Shown: positions 1 through 12,310 of the stretch, piece after piece
How positions within the stretch are numbered: the stretch's first letter is position 1
How the letters are laid out: each line of letters starts with the position of its first letter
Assembly (NCBI GenBank): GCA_037576215.1
Contig: JBANDB010000017.1
Location: 62,001 to 126,000, forward strand
DNA: 64,000 nucleotides
Origin: Armillaria gallica
Lineage: Eukaryota; Basidiomycota; Agaricomycetes; Agaricales; Physalacriaceae
Reading direction: 5' to 3'
Position numbers and translations under genes: made by a program
Notes under the pieces: generated by a model
Databases searched by the model: none
Told to the model about the DNA's origin: nothing
The model's input: only the letters and a program-made list of their open reading frames with translations

Positions 1-575
1 TATTGTTCGACTTTGAAGACTCTTTTCGCGTGCCAGGGAAAAGGGAGGAAGACGATGATGACGACGACAGCATATTGTTTCCCTGGGAGGACGAACAGAC
101 GCTGATAGCTGATCTCTCGCGTGATGGGTGAGCCTTGACGCGCATACACCCAGATTTTCCTGTTCTCAAACCCCCTAAGCCGTGTCGAACCGGATGATGA
201 CGAAAATGCTCTCAAGCTCATCAACTCACTCGAAAACCCCTTTACGCGCTATTCAAATATTCTCGTTGATGACATCGCGCTGACCCTTGTTCCTGCTGTC
301 AGACGCGTCAAGGAAGCTCACCACGTCCTCAACACTCGTGTCGACGATGACTTCGGGAAGGGACTGCGGGAGTTCCATGAGACGTGCAAGAAGATGGAAG
401 TCGCGACGTTGAAGGATGCGGAGGAGATAAAGGAGGAGTATGAGGCTGCGCAGGTGAATGTGGGTTTCCATGTTTCCATTATTTGTCTTTCGCGTTTTCC
501 TACCAGGTACGCATTACAGATATTATGAGTAAGCTTGAGGACGCGTATGCTCGAAGAGACCAGTTCTGGGTCGAT
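1..575 (+). pseudogene. Truncated 3' part of coiled-coil gene CC (copy CC0)
   Basis: This is a partial copy of the CC gene found intact at 28959-30043 and nearly intact at 20823-21876. It enters the window inside the second exon (1-127), followed by a 52-nt intron (128-179), a 274-nt exon (180-453), a 53-nt intron (454-506) and the start of the next exon (507 to about 572). All splice sites fall where they do in the other copies. Homology stops abruptly after codons for the YARRDQ..WV segment, so the last exon is missing. The left part lies outside the window. Function is unknown in all copies. Confidence 0.65.
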
Positions 576-1570
576 AAAATACAATATCGAATGACGATAT
601 GCCGATTCTATAATGTATGCACGATATCTCAAATATTACGGAAAGTTATACACTATGCTTGGCTTTGAACAAAAAGCAGGACACCGAGCAAGGGTCTGCC
701 GACGACCGAGATTGGGTACGACTTCGGCATGAACACATATCCCTTCCTTCTCTTAAAGGAAAATTTCCGCACACTTGGTGCCCGGCGTCAATGTGGAGAA
801 CACAACAAACCGCGTGTATGCGAAAGACAAGACCGGCCAGTCAGTTAAGGGAAAGAGTTTCAAACCAGGTGTTTAGATAACTACACGACGACCGTCGGGG
901 GAGAGGGTTTAGTATATCAGGACTGGGAGAAGCCCTCCGAATGGCCTGGTAGCTTACCAGCAACAACCCTGGTGTAACAAAAAATTAGAACGAGGACGTG
1001 TGGAGCGGTGAAAGAAGCCAACATACAAGTTGTGGTATGTTATTTGAACTCGATGAATGTTTCGACGCTGACTTGCTGATGTGCCGCAGTTCTTCGATCT
1101 CGTTCACGCATAACAGAGATTCCGGCGCATTTGTCAAAAGGTTTCCAGTTGATATGTACATGTCGACATTATGCATGATGTTGATCCGGAGCGTTACCAA
1201 TGTAGGTTTCGCTCTTGGGCTAATGGCTGAAGTACAATATCGGACTTCCTTCAAATTATGGCGGTTAGACTAGCCTGAACACAAAATCCCTAGCATCGCT
1301 TACCAGCTGACGGAGGGAACCAGTTCAGTAGACTCAAAAATCGCGATCCTAGAACAAGGGCTTGAAGGCCATCAGACGAAAGAGAAAGCATCCACACTCA
1401 CTAGCTTCAATGGTTTGTCGCCATTGCTCACGATACGCGCGATACGTTTTCCATAGGACTGAGGATGGACCGGAATAAGTACTTAGTCATTGAATCTACA
1501 ACTCCACCTACCTATCTGTGTTCGAGTCCTGTCGATCAGGGCAGACAATATGAGGATCACTCTAGATGTT
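576..1570. other. No supported gene
   Basis: The stretch after the break in CC0 contains only short ORFs on both strands without recognisable domains, splice-site support or a second copy in the window. I see nothing in it. Confidence 0.4.
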
Positions 1571-1579
1571 CTATCATAT

Positions 1580-1960
1580 ATTGACGTCTCCCTGAGACCT
1601 GCGTGTACGCAGTATATCCAGGGTCTTGAGACCGAGCACGAGGAGATACTGCTTGAATTTGCGTAGCATGCAAAGCGCGTTTACGATGTCATATACAGAC
1701 GTGTTTCGGTAGCGCACAGCGGTCCAGTGCCATGTGTTCTGAAGTCGCTGCGGGCGAGGGAGGATCTGAGGAACTCTTAGAGGGCGTCGTAGATGGGGGG
1801 CACTGGAGGCTGGAGGATGCGCAGTTCCGTGACGGTGCGTGAAAGTGGCCATATAAGAAGGACATGTGGAGGATGATGTAATTGCTGTGGCCGAGCTGGG
1901 CATGGGTTGAGCACGGTATGAGGTAGACGAAGAGGTGCTTTGACATTGTGGTGGTGTGAG
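1580..1960 (-). repeat. Degenerate gene-relic repeat, copy 1
   Basis: This segment shares blocks with 7220-7290, 9640-9900 and 45490-45620. The string CCGAGCACGAGGAGATAC occurs here and again at about 9659. On the minus strand the end near 1946 encodes MSK-x-LFVYL, and the same short peptide start occurs near 7266. Frames are interrupted in all copies, so it looks like the remains of a dispersed gene family. The family is not recognised. Confidence 0.4.
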
Positions 1961-4430
1961 TTGGAGGGTGAGTTGGGGTTTCAGTCGTCCGTGAATTATC
2001 AACGGCAGGCGAAAGATGGGGAAAGGCAGTGTATTCGAGAGAGAGGGAATAGATTATCTATATCCTGTAAATTCTATGAGTCAGGCAAGATTGCATACAC
2101 CATCATCCGAACAAGCGTCCATGGTGTTGAAGTTGGACCTCGCCTGTCCAAGCACCGCGGATTAGGGGGAATGATTGCATGTGACCGTAAATTTTCCCAC
2201 ACCATGCGAATTCCCGTGCTTTGTTTGTTACTTCGGCTATCATCATCGACAATGCGACGTCCCACATGGCACAGAAGAACTACTTTCCTCCTTCCCATGG
2301 CCAGCCTTTCGCTCGCGAAGAATATGAATCGAGCTACTATTCTTCTCAGAATCAACCGTGACAACTGGTAGCCTTCAGTGGTAGACCAGTCCCATTTCTA
2401 CATTGCCCTTCATTATACTCAAATGAAATTGGCATTCCTTTGATACCCCTTCCATCACCACCGCCGGTGTTATTCTTGGCCATGCGCCATCGATGTCTTT
2501 GGCTACTCACGCTGCGCAAAGGTTTGTCGACACCCTGGATGGCGCTCACAGGCCTGACGTTAATGCTCCTTCGTATCCTTGCAGCCGTTGATGAGTAGTA
2601 CTATAAATTGCCTGCTCTTTCATCGACTTCTCTACCGGTATGAAGGACTTCGACTACTAGTATTTTTTCAGGGAGTGCCAAGCCATTCATCTTCGACGTT
2701 TGGATCAAGCTTATCATGTGCCTTCCTCTTTTTCGTCTCCTCTTTCATAAGCATTTTCTTCCCTCGTATCCTGTTCCCATTTCTGTGTTTGCTGCCCATT
2801 GTGTTGCCGTGCATTGTTGATCTTGTGTCTGTGTTCCCGTGTTCCCGTGTGTTGACCCCGCGTCCGTGTATTGCGCTCGCCAATTCGTCCCGTTCGGTTT
2901 CCTGGACCCGAGCACTACACCCCTCAGGGTCTATGCGTCATGTCTCACACATATCTCCCATTCCATTCCGTCACTGCTGATATTTCCTTGCCTCGCCGAA
3001 TGCATAGAGATTTTCCCTGTCCAACACAATGTCGGCATCTGTATCGACGTACTAAGGGCATTCTAGCCATTTAGCGACCGAGTTCTACCCTAGTCAAGAT
3101 ATTGAGTGCGACTAGTGCCGGAAAATGCAGTCGCGATCTCAGGTCCATACAGTCCAGACTGTATCATCTACTTCTCTTGACCTTCCCGCTGCCAATGTCA
3201 GGCTCAAGAACCGTGGTCTATTGTCTTTAATGTTCTCAATGAAGAGTCTCTACTCCATGCGACGCACTCAATATGTAGTGTGATCACAACGGTATGAGCC
3301 TTCGTGGCCACAGCGCATGGTTCGCCATGCCAGGGCTATGGGTTCGGTCGTTCCTTATTGGGACCTTGTGCTTGTTCCTCTCTTCCATTCTGCTCCATCA
3401 AACTCTGCTTCGTAATCTGTTACTAATTCTACTTCGAACCGCCGCGTCTTCCTGCTCGCTGCTCTCTCTTCCTATTTCCCTCTAGCATCACTCGACTGTC
3501 CAATCTGTAGATGCAGTCACCTATTCTGTACTGTACTATGCAATAAAATGTGTACCATCCCATCGAGATCACTGGGTTGCCCTCAACCTCTGCTCGCATC
3601 TCGCTTTTCGGAAACCAATGTTGCACCTGCAGCTCTGCGCCACTATCTGGACGTCCGTATCACCGCACATCGCATTGCTCTCACACGAGCCCTCACAGTA
3701 ACCCATAATCTCGTGGTGGCCCAGCGTGGGAAATGGGCCGCGGTGAGTATGTAGGGAACGGTGCCTTTGCAGAATGTGCGGCAATGACATAGAGGACGTG
3801 CCTCATGTCCCGTTTCTCTGCTCCTGCCGCCCTGCGGACGAGATACGTACAGCTGATCATTAAGTCTTGTACCAAGCGCGAATTCTTTTACTGGACTTAT
3901 GTTCGGAGACGCAAGTGACGACTCAGCTGAGTCGGGAGTCGGGACCAAGGTAACAGATCCAAAAAGTTGTGTTGCGCACCTTGAAGTCAAAACCAGTGAA
4001 CACTGGACAGTGAGCGGCCAGCGCTGAACTGTCGGAAAAGTGAGAAGTCGACCTGTCGAAACAACAACTGCCAGTTCATTGCGCAGTGTGCCGCTATTGC
4101 ACGAAGCTTTCAACTTGACGGTAAGATACGGTTTTCGACTGACCCAGACGTTATACAGAAAGTATTTTTATTTCTGTGGAGTCCAATTTCTTACCTCTAA
4201 GACTCAAACTATGAACGCATTCTCCGTACAAGTCCAATGTTATATCAATGTAAGTAGGTGTAGTAATGCAATCAAGAGAAGGGGGGAAGCTCTTGCTCGC
4301 TGTGAAGAAAAGACTATCATATAGGTGAAGGAATACTAAGTGTTAGATATCAAAGGACAATGGAACACGAATTATTCCAGTAGACAGATATAAAAGGGAA
4401 CTCAAACGCGTAAAGAGACCGGTCTCCTAT
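1961..4430. other. No supported gene
   Basis: Short ORFs occur on both strands (the longest is about 156 codons, minus, 3643-4113), but none shows a domain, a signal sequence or a second copy. The pyrimidine-rich stretch around 2640-2900 gives stop-poor but low-information frames. Nothing is annotated here. Confidence 0.35.
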
Positions 4431-4439
4431 CGTCGACCT

Positions 4440-4798
4440 TTACTTGCTATTTGTCGTAGAGCCTTTGCTATCAGCAGTCTGTCCTCCGCTATTGGGTCCA
4501 CCAGGAGGCCGGACCTTTCCCCCGCCATTTCCTGCAGAGCCCTGGCTAGTGTTAGTCCCTCGTGAGCAAACAATGGATCTGTGATGTGCCATATGATATA
4601 TATATCACTCTTGAATCAATATAAAGTGCACTTACTCTTTGACGGAGTTTGACAGACTATTAGGTATTTAGTCAGAGAGAAGTATAGATGAATAAGGTGC
4701 GAACCTGGATGGCCCCCTGTGAAAGTCATGGGCATTGATGCACAAATAAGACACTCGAATGGAATACACACCGAACGCCTGGGAGGAGACGGATCCAC
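4440..4798 (-). CDS. Possible small spliced gene, 3' exons only
   Basis: Reading the minus strand, three segments join in one frame. The first is a Cys-containing part with a C-x4-C-x2-C pattern near 4750, then a short TPSK segment, then a Gly/Asn/Ser/Pro-rich tail ending in TTNSK and a TAA at 4440. Candidate introns of about 49 and 78 nt have GT..AG borders. There is no ATG at the 5' end, where an AG acceptor precedes the frame at about 4799, so a first exon would lie to the right. No family is recognised. The Gly-rich tail could also be a chance open frame. Confidence 0.22.
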
Positions 4799-4959
4799 CT
4801 GTATATTGATAGGGTGAGATGACGGCGAGCGACATGGGGAAGTAACAAGAGCCTACGCTAGCATGGAAGTGGTTCCACCTAGACCAACACCAACATTGAC
4901 GCTAGAAATGCCGTTGAAAGACATAGTAATGCGGGCAAAAATGAGTAAAGCATGGATGA

Positions 4960-5630
4960 GCAAGTGTGACAGCCTTTATACGACCAGCTATTTCAACGTC
5001 GGCGTCGTTGCCAACAGAGATTTGGAAACACCATCGCCGTTGTTCGTTCCCGGACGCGTCCACTGTTGTCGATGAGGAAGGGCTGGTTTGATTCGCTCAG
5101 GTTGGGTGCACCCTCTTCACGCCGCAATATGTCTACGATGACGAGTATGTCCATTAGAAGCATTCGAGGGGCCAGCCAAGATACAGGGATCCTAACATGG
5201 GTGAGCAAGTATTGCAACCGTTACACATTTAGCTATTTCGAAAAAAGTAACAATAAGTAAATACCTGCTTTTGACAATGTAGATCCGTACATAAAGTTAT
5301 GGCTGTTGTTCGTTCTCGGACGCGTTGGTTAGAGCTTGTCCACGACACTATGCCCAGCATGAGCATTCATGGGGATTCAGCCAAGACAGGGATCCTAACG
5401 TGGTGGGCTGCTGTAATTAGGGCGATCGCCACGACGACGATACAGATCCACTGATCGGAGGGAAGGACGGTCTGTCGTCAGGCAATGAATAACTCTTAAT
5501 TAAATGTTCGCGTCTTTATCGCCGCTGTTCATTCTTGGATACCTTGACTGGAGCTGGCCTACGGTGACAAGTATGCCCACCAGTGCCTTCGAGCGAGCGA
5601 ACCAAGATACAGTATAAACCTCCATGAGGA
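4960..5630. repeat. Degenerate tandem repeat, about three units
   Basis: Three diverged units share the same order of phrases: GCTATTTC..., TTGTTCGTTC(C/T)CGGACGCGT, a conserved CCAAGATACAG / CCAAGACAGGGATCCTAAC block and GAGCAAGT. They lie at about 4970-5200, 5210-5410 and 5480-5620. Spacing is uneven and no reading frame runs through all three. Confidence 0.35.
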
Positions 5631-5639
5631 TAAGCAGGG

Positions 5640-8140
5640 CGGGATTCCCGCTAAACTCTTTGACCCGTATTTTTGGACCATACCCATTTCCAAGGCGTCG
5701 GTGAGTTTATTCTAAAATGTCGTACCTGGGCCTGAGATCTGAGAGGCAATTAAGAACTTTGTATTTGGTCAGAACGTATTTAGTGCATCTCTCACGTACC
5801 TAAAACGGCATATTGTCCGATCCTAACGACACATGGTTTCCTTCGTTCTTTCGATTGAAATGTCACGACATTTGATGTCTTCTTCTTCCGCAGAGAAGAT
5901 GTACCGCCTCCAGTTTGAGGCCGCCAAAGAACAGTGGCTTTCCAAAGAATGGAATAAGCGTGTGCCTGCTGCAAAGAGTAGTCTTGCGAAGACTTGCGGT
6001 ACTGCCAAGTGTCTTTGGTTCAATTCTTCAGGCAGGCGAACGTCCGAGGAATGTTATCACTGCCCGATGTTCGATACCTGGCCTATCAGCAATAGCACTC
6101 GTCCATTCAGTAGGAAAAGTTGAACGTGATGGCAGCGAAGCTATGCGGACCTTGGTTGCCTGGCGGCGAACCTCGTAGCAAAGTCACAAGGCGCTGGCAT
6201 CCCGCCTGAATACTATACGGTCCAACGTAAACCATCAATACGGTACGATATCGGCTACTCTCGTTGAATTTCAATCAAGAGCGAGATACACTTTCGAGAA
6301 TCTGCTTTGTATAGGCCATGCCGAGCCACGCTCCGGCAAGCTTCGATCATAAACACATTGGGGAAGTAAGCCCAGCGGGATATCAGAAATGCGACATCTT
6401 TGTACCACCTGTATGCGAGTTGAACGTCTCCGACGATCCGGAAGTGAAGCCAGGCATCTTAAACGGAGACTCGCATAACACTCAGCATTGACATGGAGAA
6501 ACTTTCTGGATTTCACATTGATTGTGTAGGTAGCGGAACGGCAGCCAGTTCTTCGTACAATTTTCCTGCCAGTTATTATTAATTTTTTGCGTACCTATTA
6601 AGCACATTAGAATTGCACGACCACACACACACAAGACATAAACGCGATACTAACCACTGTTGAAGCTACCTGGCAGATCCTTCATCGATCGTCTCTGAAA
6701 CGCAAACTCCAGCACATGAACTCCCCGTCAAAGTGATGTTCTTGTTCGTATCGATCAGTGGCTCGCCCAGTAGTGGAGCTCCCATCCAGACGTGTTTGGC
6801 TCATCGCACTCTCCTACGACACCAGCTGTTCGAAAGTGGATTGGTAGTGGGCTTGTAGATGTTCTTGCGAACCATTCTGAGGAGGGGAGAGCGTGGCCTT
6901 TTGGTCGTCTAGAGAATGTTTCCTGAACCCTGACATGACGATTTCAAGTCGGAGAAGGGCCGTCGACGGTTCCACTTCCACGGTCATCTATCTCTCTATT
7001 GCAGGACATGTTCGAGCCTATCCCAGCCGTGTCTTGGCCGTGCTGCTGGCGACCAAAGGAGAGCAAGACTTGGGTCGGAAATGTGGTTGGATGAGAAACA
7101 GGGGTTGCAGCGGGAAGGAATTAAGCGATGAAGCTAAGAGCAATCCCTTTGGTATAGGACAGCACGAGTTTGTTGTGGCATAGCGGTACAATAATGGATA
7201 ATCGGGTCGGCTGACCAGGGCATGGGTTAGGCGCGGTTTGAGGTAGACGAAGAGGTCCTTTGACATTGTGATGGTGCGAGTTGGCGTCCGTGCGCGTGAA
7301 TTATCGGATCGTAGAGTTTACACGCATCCCAGTTGTATGCATGCCTATCTGCGAATAATGCCCTTCATTAGCATCACTGCAATGCCTGATGCAGCTCAGC
7401 TCACCCAGCCACTCATTGCTCGTTGGCAATGGTAAATCCCGATTTTCCCAAAGCGAGGCGGTTCCTACTACAGGTCAGGATGAAAAGGCGAGTCGGCGTC
7501 TGGAGGATGTGAAGTTGGGCGGTGCTGACTCTGGTGTGAAACCGTGACTGGAATGAAAATGGCTTGAAAAGGTTGAGACAGGACGATCGAATTGCCATAT
7601 TTGCACCCCAAGCCGGCCTCTATCTCTTTTCGTTGTCTTTTCGCCGTTACACTGGCTGGATACTTGAATCAAGTTTCGTTCTAGCTTTACATCGGAACCC
7701 TTTGTCTGGTGTAATGGTTTACGGTGATCCGATGATACAGGCCTCAGTAGCAGTGCACAACACGAGCACGATGACTATTTAATTGTGATGACCGACTGAA
7801 GACCAACCTTGATCCATCTCTGCATATCTGACGGTCAGCACTGCTTTCTAGTATCATATCTTGGAATGTCTGATAGAATGAACACAGGATCTTCACGGCG
7901 CTCACGATCGTGCCTCGGTATCCCCAGTACACATTCTGGATATTCCAACAGCAATAGATTCCGCAGTGAAAACCTGCCTGGCTGACACCGTGTCCTAGGT
8001 TCTAATTGTTTGCGATTACCTTACACTCACGTTGATGCTAAGTGCCGATTTCCTAGTCACTTGGTAGCGAAAACCATAGATTTCCAGTTTCGTGGAAACA
8101 GTGAGCCGACTACACGTGTTTTCCTCTCCGAGTTCTGATT
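5640..8140. other. No supported gene; one short repeat at 7220-7290
   Basis: Only short, unsupported ORFs are present. The block 7220-7290 repeats 1900-1960 (CATGGGTT..., TGAGGTAGACGAAGAGGT, CTTTGACATTGTG) and belongs to the relic family described at 1580. Confidence 0.35.
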
Positions 8141-9420
8141 TTGCGGTCGTCTGCAGCCAATCCCTTCGCTCTTCTAATCCTCATCTACCTACCCGTCTTC
8201 ATGTCTACGAATGACCACTGCGAACCTGACGACCAATGGAAGCCCAGCTTGAGGAGAAGCTCTCCGTTACCTTCAAGGATGCTGCCCCAAGCCAAGCAGA
8301 AGCTCGAGTATGACCTTGCTAGCCTCTGTGGGGATACTATTGACCCTGCGCAGAGGAAGAAGTTGATGGACGAGTACCAGGCAAGTGAACGCTGGATCAA
8401 GGGCTATGCAAACCAGAGTTTCGAAACTGAAGTCTGCACAGATTGAAGAGCAGTGACGACGAGTACCGATCGCCGATCGAATGTGGAGAAGACTTGGAGA
8501 GCAAATAGATGGCGATTATGAGTGGCATTCACGGACAAATAAATGGCACTGCCGGGGAAGATAATGCGAATCCTAAAGGACAGTCGACATGCCTGTAACC
8601 TTTTCCCGATTCACAGCAACAGACAACTGCTACTACACCTGTACCTCTGCCTACCTCTGCCGCTCCTCACCTTCTCCCATACATATACCAACTGCTCAGA
8701 GACTGTCATCGACTCTGGCAGGAGCACCCCTCAACTCAGTACGCAAATTGGTACTTCCTGAACGTGCGAGGTCTCTCGGTGTCCGTTTGGCGCCATCACG
8801 TACATTTAGGCCATCTGCCCCCATTCCGAAGACTCAGAAACTGCTCAGCAATGCAAACAGAAAAGCCAGTGTCGTCGTACGTATCCAAAGTGTATGCAAC
8901 CTTTCTACCGAAACACGCAACCGTCGAGCACATAATCCAGCCGCAAAACGGTACCCTTGAATCTACATACAAGTGGCTCAAAGACGAGACTGAGTTCGAG
9001 GAATATCTTCCATCTGGAGATAGGATACTACGAGAAGAAGACACTCATGTCAGTGCTTTCCTTTCGCTCCACTTAATAATGATTGACTTCGCAGTATTTA
9101 TAGACAATGGACGCCAGCCAAATTCACAGTACATGCTATCCAAATTGACTTTAACACATGTAGGCACATTTCGCCTGAAACGTATGCGTACTCTCTCCCG
9201 AGGCTGTCAGAATTTTGACTTATCGTCGTACTAGGGGAGAAGAAGAAGTTTTGCCTATGGATTGGACGAAGCATACGCATTCAGACGGAAAGCCGCATTT
9301 TTATCATGATCACGACGTACGCCTTCCCAGTTTAATCGTGGAATTGAATCTGAGAATTCGTATAGAAAATAATGACCGAAGAGTGGTTATATGGCAGAGA
9401 CATTACCCAGAAGCTAGCTA
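8141..9420 (+). other. Unrecognised ORF cluster, possibly a decayed gene
   Basis: Two stretches have protein-like composition on the plus strand. Around 8220-8440 one frame reads MEAQLEEKLSVTFKD and a neighbouring frame continues KLEYDLASLCGDTIDPAQRKK, as if a frameshift lay between them near 8295. Around 8850-9050 a frame contains SSYVSKVYATFLPKH and EFEEYLPSGDRILREEDTH, followed by a GT site at 9049. No family is recognised and no full gene model could be joined. Confidence 0.2.
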
Positions 9421-9964
9421 GATACATCCAGCATGCTCAAGGACGCCACTTTGAAAAGGTCTGAATCCTTCGGTCACGTCAAGGACTGTTGCCAGTAGCA
9501 TGGCTACTATCCTCATCGGTCTTTTACTCATCAGCCACCATACCGCCTTGAAGCACATCGACATTGGGGCTATGGTGCGCTCGATCTCTTTGTACTCTAA
9601 CGACGATCTCACTGCCTCACAGACGTACTCCTTGCGCGGTATATTCACGCTCCCGAGACCGAGCACGAGGAGATACCCCGATACCTCTCGAATTTCCGTA
9701 GCCTGCAGAGAGCGCTTGCGACGTTATACGTGGACGTATCTCGGTACCGGATAGCGGTGGGGCGCCAGGCGTTCCGAAAGTCGCTCGGCAGGGGTGGCCT
9801 GGCGATGGGGGACAGAGGGCGTCATTCACAGAGATTCGAGAGGAATGAAAGGGAACAGAAGAGGCCAGTTGAACTTTAGGAAATATGATGTACAAGTACT
9901 ACGAAGAAATATCTGATATCTCTTCCTAAAATCATTTGCGAACTCGACAAGCCTTCCGCCCCCT

Positions 9965-10283
9965 TTAATTGGGGACACAGATCAAGTTTCCACACGCGTT
10001 GGTCTCACAGACTAATAGAAACGATTAAGTACAGTATAAGAATGAAAGAGGCGATCACTTACCGCCTTGAGACTGCTGGAAGGCGCAGGAGTGTCCCACA
10101 CCGTAGTTATTAGAACCGTTGCACGCATCGACTAGGATAGTCAAAGTGAGTATAAATCTCGGGCATGTAATTATAATTCCTACCAGCGTTGTCTGCAATG
10201 AGTGCAGCAGCATTGACTTGCCCCGCGGATAAAAACACGGCCGTCAAGGTGAACATAGCAATAGAGGCGACTTTGAACATCAT
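9965..10283 (-). CDS. Small secreted cysteine-rich protein SSP1 (left copy)
   Basis: Three exons (10283-10184, 10131-10063, 10011-9965) join to 216 nt, a 71-residue protein. Introns are 52 and 51 nt. Residues 1 to about 26 form a signal peptide with a Lys, a hydrophobic core and an AGQVNA-A cleavage-like end. The mature part of about 45 residues has five cysteines spaced C-x11-C-x8-C-x4-C-x4-C and ends CVPN. The intron positions and cysteine spacing match SSP2, so the two are ancient paralogues. A TATAAAA box lies about 100 nt upstream on the same strand. Secretion is inferred; the role (effector-like, cell-wall or antimicrobial) is not known. The right-arm copy is at 39098-39416. Confidence 0.7.
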
Positions 10284-11422
10284 TTTCGAACGAGGATGAG
10301 CAAGATTGTAGCGGTTCACTGTGAGCAGTAAAGTCTGTGTGGACGAGGTTGTTGGATAGAAAAAGATCACTTAGGCGAGGTTTTATAGGTAGACAACGCC
10401 AATTCCAGAACCATTCTTGCGTTCGTAAAACTTTTGTGAGTTTCAGTAGGTGGAGCTCTGACAACGAACAAATCTGTTCCAGAGAGGTTTCAAGGAGAAA
10501 CGTTGCTCACAGGACATGGCCAAATTGACATGACTTGTATGGGTTGCGATGAGACGAGTAAATGCCACATCCTAGACTCCCAAAGAAGCCAGCATAATTC
10601 AGTGTCAGAGTCATAGCAATGCCCAGGGCCTGATCTCTTATTGTCTATTTGGAATTTTAGACAGATGCTAGTCAACAATCTGCTCGGAGAAATCAGCGCT
10701 GGAAGGACTAGCTGTATCGAAGCGGACAGCACTTGAAGATGTTAAGCGGTTGCGACCTTGCGACGCACAGGTTACGGCCGGATACCGGAAGCTATTTTTG
10801 ATGATACTTACCAGTTGCTCGTTATAGCAACTTTAGTTACTTCGAGCTGCAGCAGCAAACGTGTTGATTCCAATATTACCTAGCTTCAATGAACAGTGAC
10901 TGACGAAACCATGATGAAAATCAGTCCTGCTTACTGGGTTGGAATTTAAACTTTTCTCGAAGTCCGTAGTCACCTGCTACGGCATTCCTACCTAGAAGTG
11001 GCCATCGTTCCGTAATTCCTGAAACAAAATGTCAAAAGCTGGTTTTGGGACTCCAACATGCCTGGCCCCTTTCGATGTGCTCAACAAATGGTGGTCACAC
11101 ACTCTGATAGTTTCAACAAATTCACTTCGAAAGTCTGTGCACCATGCGCTCAGTGCGGCGCCACAAAATCTGATATTGAGACTAATTATACCTCACCGTC
11201 GGGTCAATCCCCGCCCATCGGGCCAGGGAACTGAGGTGTTTCGGGGTATATGTCATTCTTGAAACATACATGCAAGGACTCCGGTCTTTCGTATTGGGAC
11301 TTGTAAAGCATCGGCTGCACAACTCGCCTATAAAAGCCAGTCAGTTTCGAGCATACCGTCCAACAAACCATACTCGCACAGTTATAACCACCGTCGAGCA
11401 TACCATCCATCCACATACAAAG
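10284..11422. promoter_or_regulatory. Divergent promoter region between SSP1 and SSP2 (left)
   Basis: The two SSP genes are transcribed away from each other with about 1.1 kb between their start codons. TATAAAA (complement, 10381-10387) faces SSP1 and TATAAAAG (11329-11336) faces SSP2. Both boxes and their distance to the ATG are kept in the mirror copy (38993-38999 and 38034-38041). I see no gene in between. Confidence 0.5.
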
Positions 11423-11733
11423 ATGATGTTCCAAATCAAGTTGACCGCTATGGCATTGGCCGCCGTGTTCCTCTTCGCAGGACAGGCAAACGCTATTGCA
11501 GCTAACCCTGGTATGCATCGCAACTCCTTCGTGACTATGACCGTCTTTGCTGACCGTGATGTTTTCAGTTGACGCGTGCAATGGGTCCAACCATTACTCT
11601 GTCGGACATTCGTGTGCGTTCCAGGACTCTCAAGGAAGTAAGTGGCGAATTCGACTACGCACACTCTAAAGCTCATTGTTTCGCAGCCTGCCAAAACAAC
11701 AGTTGCGGCGTGCTCGTTTGTGTCCCCAACTGA
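11423..11733 (+). CDS. Small secreted cysteine-rich protein SSP2 (left copy)
   Basis: Three exons (11423-11510, 11569-11637, 11687-11733) give 204 nt and a 67-residue protein. It starts with a signal peptide (MMFQIKL, hydrophobic core, FAGQANA) and has the same five-cysteine pattern C-x11-C-x8-C-x4-C-x4-C and CVPN end as SSP1. A TATAAAAG box sits 87 nt before the ATG. The frame is intact. Its mirror copy is at 37639-37948. The family is unrecognised. Location outside the cell is inferred from the signal peptide only. Confidence 0.7.
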
Positions 11734-12109
11734 TGCGGCAGCGTTCCTGAACATGACAAGGAGCTGAATAGTCTGTGCAATGGCTCGTTGTGTAGTTTTA
11801 ACAAATTCCATGCATGTTCTTCAGACGACTTCAAATCTATCGTGACTCGGTTTGCAGCGCTGCGCTTTTTCTAAGCTGATGGTCGGCGTGGCAGCTGACA
11901 AGCGGTTGAAGACAACAAGGTCGTAAGGATTACTATGAGGCGGGTAAGGAGCTGCAAATTACGCAGGAAAATACTCATCAGCATCGAGTACTTATACAAG
12001 TAGACGCTTACTGTGTTGGTGAAGAGATGAAGAACAAATGAGGAACCGATCGTAAACTTGAAATATCCGGACCGTGTTGCCGAACGTGAGCGAAGGCTCA
12101 TCTCTCCTA

Positions 12110-12310
12110 TCCACTGGCGTCCTTGTTGCCCTCTTGATTGGTATCATCGTGTATGAAGCCTTTGTCACGTAATTGTATACAGGTCCAGGAAGTAGATTAT
12201 GAGTCTAGTGTATACGTTGGTGACCTCGTCAACAGACTTTCTCCAGAGTCTTGGTCCCACCATTTTATTCGCGATTCTAGTCCCACGGTGACTGGATGTC
12301 TACCAAGTAA
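12110..12310 (+). pseudogene. Relic fragment of the TMEM16/Ist2-like gene
   Basis: About 200 bp match the sense strand of the intact TMEM16 gene at 49819-52173, in the part encoding GVLVALLTAIFVFEAFVTQLYTG and the following membrane segment. Shared strings include GGCGTCCTTGTTGCCCTCTT and TTTTCTCCAGAGTCT (here with one change). The relic has an in-frame TAA within the VTQLYTG segment and small indels, so it is dead. It lies between SSP2 and the F-box relic in the left arm. Confidence 0.7.

Noticed and set aside
128..153. A 26-nt intron in the CC genes (GTGAG...CCAG)
   Set aside because: It is too short for a fungal intron. A 52-nt intron ending at CCCTAAG fits the frame in all three copies.
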